A stretch of DNA of 64,000 nucleotides from Viscum album. Its lineage: Eukaryota; Streptophyta; Magnoliopsida; Santalales; Viscaceae. The position numbers and the translations under genes were made by a program. The notes beneath the pieces are model-generated. The model ran no database searches. It saw only the letters and a list, made by a program, of their open reading frames with translations, and was not told the origin of the DNA. Location of the stretch: positions 426,132,138 through 426,196,137 of the forward strand of contig OY728120.1 of the NCBI GenBank assembly GCA_963277665.1, written 5' to 3'. Below, piece by piece: positions 21,754-31,975 of this stretch; position 1 is the first letter of the stretch; each line of letters opens with the position of its first letter.

Positions 21754-22090
21754 ACTACAGTTTGAGTGTTTCATATTTTTTCATATTTGATTTCTGTATT
21801 ATTTTGTTACATTAAAAACCATATTAGACTATACTATTTACATTACTGTCAATGTAAAATGTTTACCATGTTTTCTGAATTATCCTCTGGCATGGATACT
21901 GAAAACATCTTTTCCATGTTTATGTGTTTTCTCTGATACATACAATGTTTAAGACATCCATTTCAGGTGGTTATTTCACATATTAGATGAACATGTTTCT
22001 GTTCCATACCATTTTTACATGTTTCTGTTCCAATATAATTTTATTACCTCATAACTATGACATATCCACCACACATATACTGGTTTGACC
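21754..22090 (+). repeat. 330-bp dispersed repeat, copy 3
   Basis: It is separated from copy 2 by a second copy of part of islands 2 and 3. The larger duplication unit therefore included the islands. The start of a fourth copy (GTTTCATAATTTTTTCATATTTGATCA) is at 22091. Confidence 0.85.
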
Positions 22091-22204
22091 GTTTCATAAT
22101 TTTTTCATATTTGATCATACAAACACCATTGTAAATTTCATTTCTCTAAGAAAATGATACAAACATGTTTATATTACTTAAGATTTCAACAGATTTTTAG
22201 GACT

Positions 22205-22375
22205 TATATTTTTACTACGGTTTGTGTTTGTAGGGTGGGTGTCCTCATTTCCTATATTCGGTTGCTTCTTCGCCCCTCATCATGAATCCGCATTCCACCT
22301 CTTCTTCTCAGGATATTGGGAAGGATAGAATTAGTCAAGGGAGGGAAGACATGTTTCACATATATCTTTCCAGGT
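22205..22375 (+). pseudogene. Exon-like island 4 in the Helitron
   Basis: A GC-richer stretch after TTTGTAG reads C-P-H-F-L-Y-S in one frame, and M-N-P-H-S-T-S-S-S-Q-D-I-G-K-D-R-I from 22282 in another. It ends at TCCAGGTACATG, a good donor site. I recognise no family. Confidence 0.25.
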
Positions 22376-22726
22376 ACATGTGGAATTACAAAGTTGTAGA
22401 ACATGGGTTTATGGTGGAAGGGGGAGATTTGGTTGTGGCCTACAAAATGATATAACCAAGAGCTTTCATTGGTAGGAATGTAAGGTATGTGAAACATAGG
22501 ATATGGATTTGAAGAAATGTAACCATTGAAGGGATGATTTTAATTGGGTACTGTTGTTACTTAGTCAAAAAAACCTTGAACATTTTAGTCTAAAGTATGT
22601 GATATTTCAATATCCTGTTTCATACCATATTTTCTTGTATATTTGATCAGTATCAATCAGTAGTACACTGAAACTATTATCATTTAATACTCGTTGTAAA
22701 AGGTTCTTAAATATTCTTTTGTTTAG

Positions 22727-22915
22727 ATTATTGACATAATAGTAAGGTGTGGGCGAGAAAACCTTGCTGAGGAAGTTGAAGTCGCACCCCCACCTCCAAT
22801 ATCAGCTAAAATGGTAGGAAAACTATCTGTGCTAGAGGAAAAAACAAAGAACCTCCTGGAAAAAGTATAGGAACATTGAGAAGAATGAAAAGTGGATGCA
22901 ACATAGCCACTCATG
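22727..22915 (+). pseudogene. Exon-like island 5 in the Helitron
   Basis: One frame from about 22733 is open for some 45 codons. It reads I-V-R-C-G-R-E-N-L-A-E-E-V-E-V-A-P-P-P-P, then a charged segment S-V-L-E-E-K-T-K-N-L-L-E-K-V that looks like a coiled coil. Then come three stops in a still Glu/Lys-rich context and a donor-like AAAGGTATAT at 22918. This is the best coding-like signal in the Helitron. The family is unknown to me. Confidence 0.4.
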
Positions 22916-22920
22916 AGAAA

Positions 22921-24088
22921 GGTATATGTACTTAATGTTGAGAAAACACCACTGATTCAGAAATCACTTTGTTTCATTAATTTTTGATGACATGTATATA
23001 TAAATTATGTAATATATATTCATGCATATGTATAAATTATATGGAATTACATTTAAAATTCATACAATACATCTAGAAATATTACCATTCCTTTCTTAAT
23101 ATTATGTATTCACGTACCAGTATTTACAATATATAGGATAATGTTTTCTCAATTTCTTCAGACAAAGAATCGTTAATTAACTTATATGATTAACTAGGTT
23201 AAATAAATTTACATTCATTTTCATTACTAGTTTTCACTTATATAGAAGTTGTTATATTCATTATCAATTTTCACTTACATAAAAAAATAGTGTGACATGG
23301 CTACTTAATGTGATCCTGTAATCAATGTTTTTCCATTATGAATTATCAGTATAAACTTATATAGAATATAATTTCTTTCCAATATGCATTTATTTTCAAT
23401 AAATTAATATTGGAAACAATCCAAATTTTCTAAAATTGAATGTGTAATTAAATGATAACGTTATGAAAATGCATGGGTTGGGTTCAAAATGTAGATATAC
23501 ATCCCAAAACCATTGACAATTAGTTAAGAAACAACTATATTCAATTTGTCTATCTATTTATTGATTCAATTTCATGTTGTTGAGTATTATGAAGTGGTTG
23601 TCGACTCTTTATCTTTATCTATTTATTTTATTCAATTTCATCTTCTGTTTTATCTTTGTATCTGATCTCTACGTCCCTCATTATATATTGTTTCATATAT
23701 ATGTTGAATATTTTAACTCGGTTTTCTTTTTTCCCTAACTTCCAATAATTAAATTTATTATAATTTCATTTTTTTTCACATTTATCATTTTTATCATTTA
23801 AATCACTTTCTTATATTTTATTTCTTTTTGAATTTATTTTAGTTCCCACTTTATAGTTATTTTGTTTCAAATTGAATATGAATTGAAATATTCTTCCTCA
23901 AAATTTGAAAATTCATTTTCTTTTACTCTATTATTTTTGTTTTTCAACTATTTTAATGGTTTCTTCATATTCTATGATCTCATATTCCATTATTATAAAC
24001 CATTACTTTATAATTAAAATGTTCTCTACATTATTGTTTCTTCTTCACTTTTATAAATATTAATCTCTTATTAAAAAAACCATTAATA
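22921..24088. other. AT-rich Helitron tail, nothing recognisable
   Basis: Long A/T stretches with no reading frame of note and no motif that I can name. Confidence 0.5.
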
Positions 24089-24122
24089 AAAAATGTCGTG
24101 CAATAACATGAGCGAGTACTAG
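24089..24122 (+). other. Helitron 3' terminus with degenerate stem-loop
   Basis: TCGTGC, a loop of about 8 bases, then GAGCGA pair in five of six positions including one G:T. GTA and then CTAG follow, with T as the next host base. This is the form of a Helitron end (hairpin, then CTRR next to T), weakened by mutation. Confidence 0.5.
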
Positions 24123-24460
24123 TTTGAATCAATTTTATATTGAATACCATGAATTTTAGTTTACCTCAGTTATATGATGCGTTTAATGTTTCATTATTAA
24201 AAATATTTGTGTCAGACATGTTTCATATTTTGATCCCTGATGTAACACATTTGGAAGATAATTTTTCTTATCAGGAATAACCGATTAAATTTTCTTACAA
24301 AATAGAGGTTGTTTTTTGGAATAAAGTGATTCACATAGTTAATTTTTTTTTGTAAAAATAACATCATTGAAGAATAAATGATGGAAAAAAATTTATGAAG
24401 GAAAAATATCTCCACTTGGTTTTGAAAGGAATATAATTTGGAGGATGCTGCTTCCAAAAA
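24123..24460 (+). pseudogene. pol: Integrase C-terminus of element A, second part
   Basis: The frame continues from the left half as L-P-Q-L-Y-D-A-F-N-V-S-L-L-K (about 24163-24205), the equivalent of LPPxLxxVFHVSMLKK. H-L-E-D-N-F-S-Y-Q-E-*-P-I-K-F follows, corresponding to the segment LDENLSYEEQPVKIL that precedes the chromodomain-like tail. The 24391-24440 region resembles the end of such polyproteins (M-K-E-K-Y), and GGAGGATGCTGCTTCC resembles the FxGRRDEFF-type stop region. Stops and frameshifts make it dead. Confidence 0.75.
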
Positions 24461-25345
24461 GTTCGGTTACAAACCAAATAATATTTATTTTTATTCAATT
24501 TAACTCCATATAAATAATAATGAATTTTACATTAAGGAGTTATATTAATTATAATAATATTAATTAAATATTCAATAAATAGGAAATATTTTTATTCTTT
24601 CTAAATTTTTAGATTCATTATAAGGTTTTATTTAAAATAAAAAATTTAAAATTATAGATATTTTATTTTAAAAAATGGGTATACTCATTTTTATCATAAT
24701 TTCAACATTCAATAAGAGTCAATTATTGTTAATTTTCTGAAAAATAATATTTTTGAGGGAATAGAAAAAAATATTTATTTTTAAGAAAACAATAGTGTCT
24801 TTCATATATTTACAAAGTTGAATTGTATTCTAGAATTTTTTTCAAAATTAATTAGTTTCTTTTAATTACTCTTAATCAAATAAATTTCATTGAAATCACC
24901 ATTACACATGAATTTTTAATAAAAATATTTTTATACTTAAAAATGCATTTTTTGGAAAATAGTTTTTTCGTCACGTTTTATAGCTTTATTTACAAATTAA
25001 TTTTTTCCACCTATATAAATTGAATTTTATAAAATTTACTCCATATTTATTTCCATAATTTTCATATTTTTTAATTATTCAACTTTTAGTTATGGAAGTG
25101 ATGAATTGTAACTTTGGAAAAAAATAGTTACCAGAGTTAGAGTTTAAACGAGTTAAAAGGGTCAAAACTAAAAAGAAAAGGGTTAAGATAACCTAAAACA
25201 TTTATAAATCATATATTATGGTCATATTTAGACCACATAATATCTATTATTTGAAAGTGGTCCATTTTAGAGTCTTTTTTCTTAATTATGACATTAAAAT
25301 ATTTTAATCTATGGAAAACAATCCTTGGGTGTCTGGTCCATCACT

Positions 25346-25354
25346 TATAAAAGG
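25346..25354 (+). promoter_or_regulatory. TATA box, LTR-type promoter
   Basis: TATAAAAGG follows a run of moderately GC-richer sequence and precedes AACACCTATCCTCTCTTATCC, a pyrimidine-rich start-site context. In LTR elements this would begin the R region. Confidence 0.4.
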
Positions 25355-25671
25355 CAACACCTATCCTCTCTTATCCATATTTAAAGAGCCTATTATCTAG
25401 GAAAATACCATACAAAATAATTTACTATAATCTCTACCACATTCTAGAGGATTTTTTAGGATAATACCAACCTATAAAGGAATTTGGTATAAGCATAAAG
25501 AGTTTGTCAAAAGAGGAAGTATAATTCATAAACATGTGATTTATTTCTTATATCTAATTTTACCACCATCAGACCTATCATAAAAATTTTCAATTAATAA
25601 TATAAATATATTCCATGTAATATAATTTTATTATTCTATTTTTAAAACACATTTTGATCCACTTAACAATC

Positions 25672-26110
25672 TAATAAAAATAAAAATATCGCTCGTGCGT
25701 ATGTGCAGACTACCATCTCAGGAGTGGTTGTATTTAATTTTTATCACCAAATATTATGTTTTTTCATAATTATGGGTCCAAATAAAATGATATAATATAT
25801 ATGATTTAAATTTCATTATTTAATGGTAAATAAATATTTTACTTATTTCTTTACCATTCAACGAAAAATAAAAACATCGCTCGTGTGTGTGTTGGCGGGC
25901 TAGAGCCTCACGAACTATTATATTTTAATTTTTACCACGACCTCACATGGATGTTCTATATAAGTTTATTTATATAAATAATTTTTTATTTTTTATATTA
26001 TTATCATTATATAAAGAAAAAAATACTTACCTTATTTCCCTCATGTTCATTAAAAAATTGAAACGTTACTCATGAGATATACAACCTACCATCTCAATGA
26101 TTATAACATA
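25672..26110 (+). repeat. Degenerate tandem repeat of about 190 bp, 2.3 copies
   Basis: Copies begin AAAAATATCGCTCGTGCGTATGTG (25678), AAAAACATCGCTCGTGTGTGTG (25868) and AATTGAAACGTTACTCATGAG (26055). Each is followed by CTACCATCTCA or a variant and a TTTAATTTTTA(T/C)CAC stretch. It is non-coding. Confidence 0.6.
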
Positions 26111-27526
26111 ATTCATTCTTCATAAACACATTTAAATAGTTATTACAAAATTGTAATTAATTTATAAAAATTAAAATTATAATATTATTAATAATCAATT
26201 AATGATATTATTATAATCCATTTTACCATACTCAACCTACCGAATTCATTTTGGACTAACGAACCAAACATCCTTGAAAAATAAGAATTTAACATAATAA
26301 ATTGAATGATTAACTGTGATATGCTAATAAGAAAATGAAAAGAAATAATAAAATATCAATAGTTTTTAAATAAAGAAAATAATTAACTTAAGTTTATTAT
26401 CCCAGAAGATAAAGATCGTTTGTGACAAGTCAGACTTGAGATAAGGGATATTCTATCATAAAACCTAGTTTTAAAATGTTTTAAATATTTCATTTTAGTA
26501 TTTTCCTTCCATTTCCATATGATTTTATAGATTATTATGTATTTAAATAAATAAGTAAAAATGGTCATCTTACTTCTCCTTTAAAGTTATTATTATTTTT
26601 TTAAATAAATATTCTTCTATATTTCCAACAAAATGTTTCACTCTCTATACAATGAACAAAGGGATTTTATTTAATTTATAAAACATGAGTAGAATTTATC
26701 ACTATCATTAAAATTATTATTTAATAATATTAATATTAAACTTTTTACGTATTTTTCAAAAAACTATTATTTTTGGTTCATCTGAGTTTTTTTAAAGTGT
26801 TTTCAACGAAAATGGATTTTAATCCTTATTTTTACGTAAATCACATAATTGATTTTTTATATATGTTAAATAGAATATTCTATGTGGTTTTATGATGAAA
26901 TGGAATGATTATATTGGTTTTATGTTTTTTATAGTCCTTGTAAATTTTTTATTATGATGGGTGATCATGATATATCTTTCTAACACATTGGGTAATGGTT
27001 ATGTTCTCTAGAGAATTATGATTGAATTAACTAAATAGGTTATTCCATTTGGAATGGATAAATGAAGATGATGTCCCAAGGAAGCTACAAAACTTATCTA
27101 TGTTTTTTTTTGAGTTTTAATGGAAATATTTTTATTTCATAATTTAAGTTAATGATATTTTTTTGAAGGAATTATTTTTCACTTTATGGCTAAAAAGGTA
27201 TGTTTTTAAGAAAATTGGTTTTATGTGTTCTCATGTTTTTTAACAAACCCTCCTAATTATAATGTTTCCTTAATTATTATTATAATATTTTTATGAAAAA
27301 TTTGGGAAATAAATCTAATTTCATGTGTAAATAAATGGATATTTTTGGTCGAAGGTTTTTATATTAAAGGAAAACTATCTTAAAGGATATCATGGTTCTA
27401 AAATGGACTAACATGTTTTTTCTTCTTCATTGATTATATTACATACTAATATTTTAATTCTCATCCTATATTTTCATCTATTCTTCATAGGGTTTAAGGA
27501 TGAGTAGGATCATTGATGAATTCAAT

Positions 27527-27764
27527 CTGAAAATTATGAATATTTTTCATGAAAATAAAATGTGTTTCATTTTAAAAGTATTACATTATAAAAAAATGGA
27601 TAATAAGTGGAAGTGTAGAATTTGTAATATATAGGTTTATTATGTAAGATTAATGAAATAATTAACTAAAAATATAAACCTAAAAAGGTCCTCAAGTATG
27701 TAATAAAATGAATTCTTGATTTAAAACCCAATATTAAGTAATGTTTTATTGTTAGGTGTTTATA
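27527..27764 (+). repeat. Copy of the window-start repeat; likely end of the element A 3' LTR
   Basis: It shares an ordered series of words with 1-236 and ends near TGTTTATA, where an LTR of this family would end TGTTACA. If 1-236 is the 5' LTR end, this is the matching 3' LTR end and closes element A. Confidence 0.45.
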
Positions 27765-28313
27765 GGCTTGAATTGTTTTCAAGTGATGCACCTGTATGAC
27801 GTCCCCTTATGTCCCTTGATGATTATTTTTATATGGATTAAGTCTTATGGTACTTGATTAATGTATCACTTGATAAGAATGAAATGTTAAATTTTATGTT
27901 TCTGATGAAAGTGTAGGAGGTGAGATGATATTTATTTCTTATGATTTATTGATGGATGTGATTGATCACTTTATATGGTATTGACTTATGTTGGGATCCT
28001 AAGAATCTTAGTGAGGGATTAATAGACGTTTCAGACTAGTACTAATGAGATATACTTGATCCTTGATGGTATTTGAGTCCATAGGGGATATTCATTGATG
28101 AGTATTGTTTAGAATAGTCTATTGGTAATATATTTTAGAATGCATAGATATGCCTACAAATGCTTCAAACTTGAATACATTTAGGGTAACATCATGATAA
28201 TTTTTGGAATTTCCAATGAATACTTGATGATTCTCCTTATAGAATGTCCATTCTTTTGGGTTCCCTTATTTGATTGTAATATTGGACATCTTGATTCATT
28301 TTATTTCTTTCTT
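27765..28313 (+). repeat. LTR fragment of element E, left of the element B insertion
   Basis: 27908-28260 matches 42650-43000. Shared landmarks in the same order include GGTGAGATGA(T/A)ATTTATT, TTATGATTTATTGATG, ATTTGAG(T/G)CCATAGGGGA and TACATTTAGGGT. The match breaks at the element B LTR start, which indicates that B landed in this LTR. Confidence 0.6.
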
Positions 28314-30395
28314 TGTAACAACATGTTACTATTTTAGGTATTTCTAAACCCTCTTAGTTGAAATTATTAATATCCTAAGAGGGAAAAATTATTTATCGGC
28401 AATTTTTGATAAATGTGTTAATTGTATTAACTTCTAGTTAATAGCTTGGAATGTTCGATTGAATACATTGGGAGTTTGAAACTGAGTAAGCGTGATATTC
28501 TAAGGCCCAAAAAATCTCGGTGAAGACTGGATTAAAAAATTAAATATATTATATTAGGTGCATGAACTTTATTCAAAATAATTGAATAACTCAAAAACGG
28601 TGCATCATATGAGAAATCTAATACCTCTATTATGTTCTAAATATGGTGTTTATACTAAGAGGGGTATAACATTCCAAGGCGTTAGACATTTGGATTCCTT
28701 GCTCATGATATAAAGTTATTAAAGAATATTTAATACATTAATTATTAAAAATAATTTAATATCTCTCAAATGGTGTGTTTTATGGGGATTATGAGACCAC
28801 CAATGGGTCTGGAATGAGGGGTATACCCTAGATGGGGTATAACATTTGTATGTGTCAGGCGTTTGGATGTATCACTCCCAAAAATATCCCTTTTAATTTT
28901 AATTAATTATTTACTCCATTTTTTAAATAATGAATCATTTATATCTCTCAAATGGTGTGTCGTATGAGAAATCCAAGACCACAGTTGCATCTGAAATGAG
29001 GTGTTTACACTAGAAAGGTCATAACTTTTATGAGAAATGGGAATTTGGTCATGTTGCTTATGAATTTATAGTTATTTAAGAATTTTATTAAACGAATAAT
29101 TTAATATTTCAATTTAATTATTAATTTATTTCTAAAAAATCAGATATTGTTGTTCATCTTTCTTCCCTAATTCGAAACCCCCATTTTTTTCGACCAAAGG
29201 TTTCTGAAACTTCATTTTTCAACTATTTTCACCCAATTATTTCAACAAACATCATAAATGAGTGAATTAATAGATCCATAACCAATTTTAGATTGAATCA
29301 CACTTTTAAATAGGTTCTTAATGGGGGGGGGGTTTCGATCAGATGAATTCTAAATAGCTTGGGGTTATGAAATAACCAAATCGATAAGTTTTTTCTAGTG
29401 TTGATAATCCACACAAGTCTTAGCAACCTTAGGTCTAATATGCACGCGGTAGGAGAAGTAAGTTTTGGTTCTGATTTTCATCCATGCATTTGGTCTGTGT
29501 TCAAACTTATTTGGATTTGTGTTTTGTTTAGGTAATGAGTTTCTTTTTATTTTATTTTTATTTATTACTCTTCCAATATTCTATATTCAATATCTTCTAC
29601 ATTTTTTATTGTATTTCCACACCACTAGTTTCATTGGTTTCATATCGACGAGCAGAATCTAAATCATATATTTTTATTTAAAGGAACCAATGAGATGTCT
29701 GATATGCCTTTTCGCTTTTCAAAGAGATTAATTTAAATAAATTAGCATTGGATAATTATATGTATTATCAAAAATATAATTATTGAAATAATTGTAAAAG
29801 GATAATCACATGGTTTTATCAAAAAATAATTTATAAAATTTTCATATGATAATTGTTTTGAATTATTAAAGGAAAATTACATGTCTTATTGAAAACAATT
29901 ATCAAAGATTATTAATGGATAATTATAATTTAATTATCATGTGACATAGATTATCAAAATTATCATGGGATAATCATGTGTTTTTTCAAAGGATAATTAT
30001 TATAATTATAAAATAACAATTTGGAAATTGTCCAAGAGAGATAGAAATTTTCTACTATGTAATATTTTAATCAATAATTTGAAAATATCCAAGAGAGAAA
30101 AAATATTATCACATGTTATATTTTTATCGATAATTTGAAATTATCCCAAAGAGAAAAAGTATTATCGCATGTAATATTTTTAACCATTATGTGAAATTAT
30201 CCATGAGAGATAAAATTTTATTGAATGTAATATTTTAATAAATAATTTTAAATTATCCAAGAAAGATAGAATATTATCGCATATAATATGTTAATCAATA
30301 ATTTAAATTATCCATGAGAGAGAAAATATTATCAAATGTAATAATTTAATCAATTATTTTAAAATTATACAAGAGAGAGAACCCATAATCACATG
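28314..30395 (+). repeat. Element B 5' LTR, 3'-truncated
   Basis: It aligns with 34609-36484 from TGTAAC(A)...TTTTAGGTATTT through CCCTCTT(A/G)GG and GGTGCATC(A/G)TATGAGAAATCTA to the 56-bp repeats. A roughly 180-bp motif beginning CTC(A)AA(A)NGGTG is present three times (28585, 28755, 28935). A 10-G run at 29323 is absent from the other copy. The LTR ends inside the 56-bp array, where gag sequence begins abruptly. Confidence 0.8.
30008..30395 (+). repeat. 56-bp minisatellite, about 7 copies, left LTR of element B
   Basis: The consensus is AATAATTTGAAATTATCC, then AAGAGAGATAAAATATTATC, then ACATGTAATATTTTAATC. The period is 56 bp, and units start near 30013, 30074, 30131, 30187, 30243, 30299 and 30354. 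The other LTR has about five units. Confidence 0.9.
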
Positions 30396-31190
30396 TGTCG
30401 TGGTGGTTCTCGATGGAATAGTCATTTCAGACCTCCTAAATCTCATGGAGGAAGTCCATTGGTTTGTTATCAGTGTGGAAAGCTAGGACATTTTAAGAGG
30501 GTTTTCACTAAGGCACCCAAGGACTTTAATTAATGCGGTCGTTCAAGACACTTACAATGGTTCTCCCATAACATCCCTACTCTGTGTAGTGGGATAGGAT
30601 CCTCAGCTTCTCCTAAAACTATGGGGAAATAAAATGCTTTATGTTCAAAATGTTTCCAGCCACATATATCCAAAACGAAGATTCTTCACACAGTAGAAGA
30701 GTCTCCAGAGGATGCAAATACTGGTCCAATAACTCTGAGAGGTACCATTACTATAACATCATCATTTGTGACTGCTCTTTTTGATATTTGTGCATCTTAA
30801 TCATTTATTTCATCCTGTATCATTAATCTTATTAATCTTTCTATGGAGATTTTATCTTGGGCAATGGATATTATTACACCCCTTTGTCAAAAGAGTGAGA
30901 AGGGTCTCTATAGTCCAAATTTTTTATTCTCTATATTAGATGTCAAACTTTCTTGGAGTTTTTTAGTTCTCATATAGAATTTCAAGAAATCATATTCAGT
31001 ATGGATTGTCTCATTTCCAATACTGTGTGGATTAATTATTATCTTTGATGGGTCTACCTTACTACACACAGTGGTGTGCGTCTTGTCTTTCATAAAGAAT
31101 TGGACTCAAGGTTGATAAGAGTTGAAACATCTAATCTGGAGTTGGGGAAAGTGATATCAGTGTCTTCTTTTGATCTAGTGTGAGATTAAA
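30396..31190 (+). pseudogene. Element B unit 1: gag zinc knuckle and protease remnant
   Basis: It opens inside gag (R-G-G-S-R-W-N-S-H-F-R-P-P-K). A nearly intact zinc knuckle C-Y-Q-C-G-K-L-G-H-F-K-R (30465-30500) follows, with the last Cys as Phe, and then a second broken knuckle. The protease starts near 30765 with T-A-L-F-D-I-C-A-S in place of LFDSGAS, so the catalytic triad is lost, and a stop follows. The remainder to 31190 is protease C-terminal and linker sequence in several frames. Confidence 0.75.
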
Positions 31191-31975
31191 TGTGTGGTGA
31201 TCTCCCTCCAGCCGTCGTTGAGTATCCCAACCTGTTTCATTTTGACTTCTTTGGTTTTCCACCAGTAAGGGAGGTTGAGTTCTTTGTTAACATAACACCC
31301 AGTACTCAACCGGTTTCAATTCCGTCAAACCGTATGTCACTAGCTAAACTAAAAGGCCTAAATTACAAGTTGGACAATCTTCCTTAGGATATTCATTGTA
31401 ATTTTGTTCTTGACTTTGGTGGGCCTTTGGATGGTCATTTAGGGCTGTTTGAGTTTTCTTATAACAAAAGTTACCAGTCCATGATTAGAATGAATCCTTT
31501 TGATCTATTGTATGGTCATCCTTATAAATCTCTGTTGTGTTGGACTAATATTGGTGAAAGATCCTTGGTTGGACCATGTTGGGTCCAATATAATACAACT
31601 AAGATTCAGTTTATTCATCAGAGAATGTTGACAACATAGAGCCAGTATAATTTATAGGCTGATCATTGCCATAGGCCATTAGAGTCCTCAGTGGGTGACA
31701 AGATATTATTAAAGGTTCCACCTCGGATGGTTCATCGATGGATTGGGAGAAAAGGGAGGCTTTTTTCTCATTTTGTGGGACCTTCTGACATTGTTGATCA
31801 TGTGGGAAAATTTTTATTCCAATTATAACTACCACCACAGCTGATATCGATACATAACATGTTCCAGGTATCATAACTATGAAAGTTTCTATTTGATTCA
31901 TCTCAAGTTTTGAGTTAGAATGATCTTGAGATTGAACCTAATTTATCAGTAACTGAATGACCAATCAGGTTTTTT
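31191..31975 (+). pseudogene. pol: Element B unit 1: RT start fused to integrase C-terminal half
   Basis: The piece 31190-31387 reads G-D-L-P-P-A-V-V-E-Y-P and R-E-V-E-F-F, ending L-N-Y-K-L-D-N-L-P. This is the pre-RT linker and first RT helix. After a stop it continues immediately as V-L-D-F-G-G-P-L-D-G-H-L-G and F-S-Y-N-K-S-Y-Q, the late integrase core, then R-S-L-V-G-P, V-G-D-K-I-L-L-K-V and H-F-V-G-P. The catalytic RT, RNase H and integrase zinc/DD region are deleted. The tail (31900-31970) matches LEIEPxLSVTExPIR. Confidence 0.75.

Larger units (their letters stand above)
4857..24122 (+). mobile_element. Probable non-autonomous Helitron, interrupted by LTR element L
   Basis: The block separates two halves of the element A integrase and, if cut out from A|TC to CTAG|T, rejoins them in the same reading frame. 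It starts ATCTACTATCTATATTAAT and ends with a degenerate stem-loop followed by ACTAGT. These are the TC...CTRR termini and A/T host site expected of Helitrons, with no target duplication. An alternative start at 4864 (TCTATATTAAT) is also possible. No Rep/helicase reading frame is present, so the element could not move itself. Without the nested element L it is about 9.4 kb and contains tandem duplications and exon-like islands. The identity rests on the termini and the clean excision, not on a protein. Confidence 0.55.
24461..27526 (+). other. AT-rich block, probably the element A 3' LTR with later insertions
   Basis: It lies between the integrase end and the repeat that matches the window start (27527-27764), which is where a 3' LTR should be. 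It contains a TATA box with promoter-like surroundings (25346) and a degenerate tandem repeat. I could not match most of it to another copy, because only the last 240 bp of the 5' LTR are in the window. No coding potential is seen. Confidence 0.35.

Noticed and set aside
24212..24457. 81-codon - strand frame
   Set aside because: It is antisense to the element A integrase C-terminus, which reads well on the + strand.
30008..30395. CRISPR-like 56-bp repeats
   Set aside because: The whole 56 bp repeats with no separate spacer, and the array lies inside an LTR.
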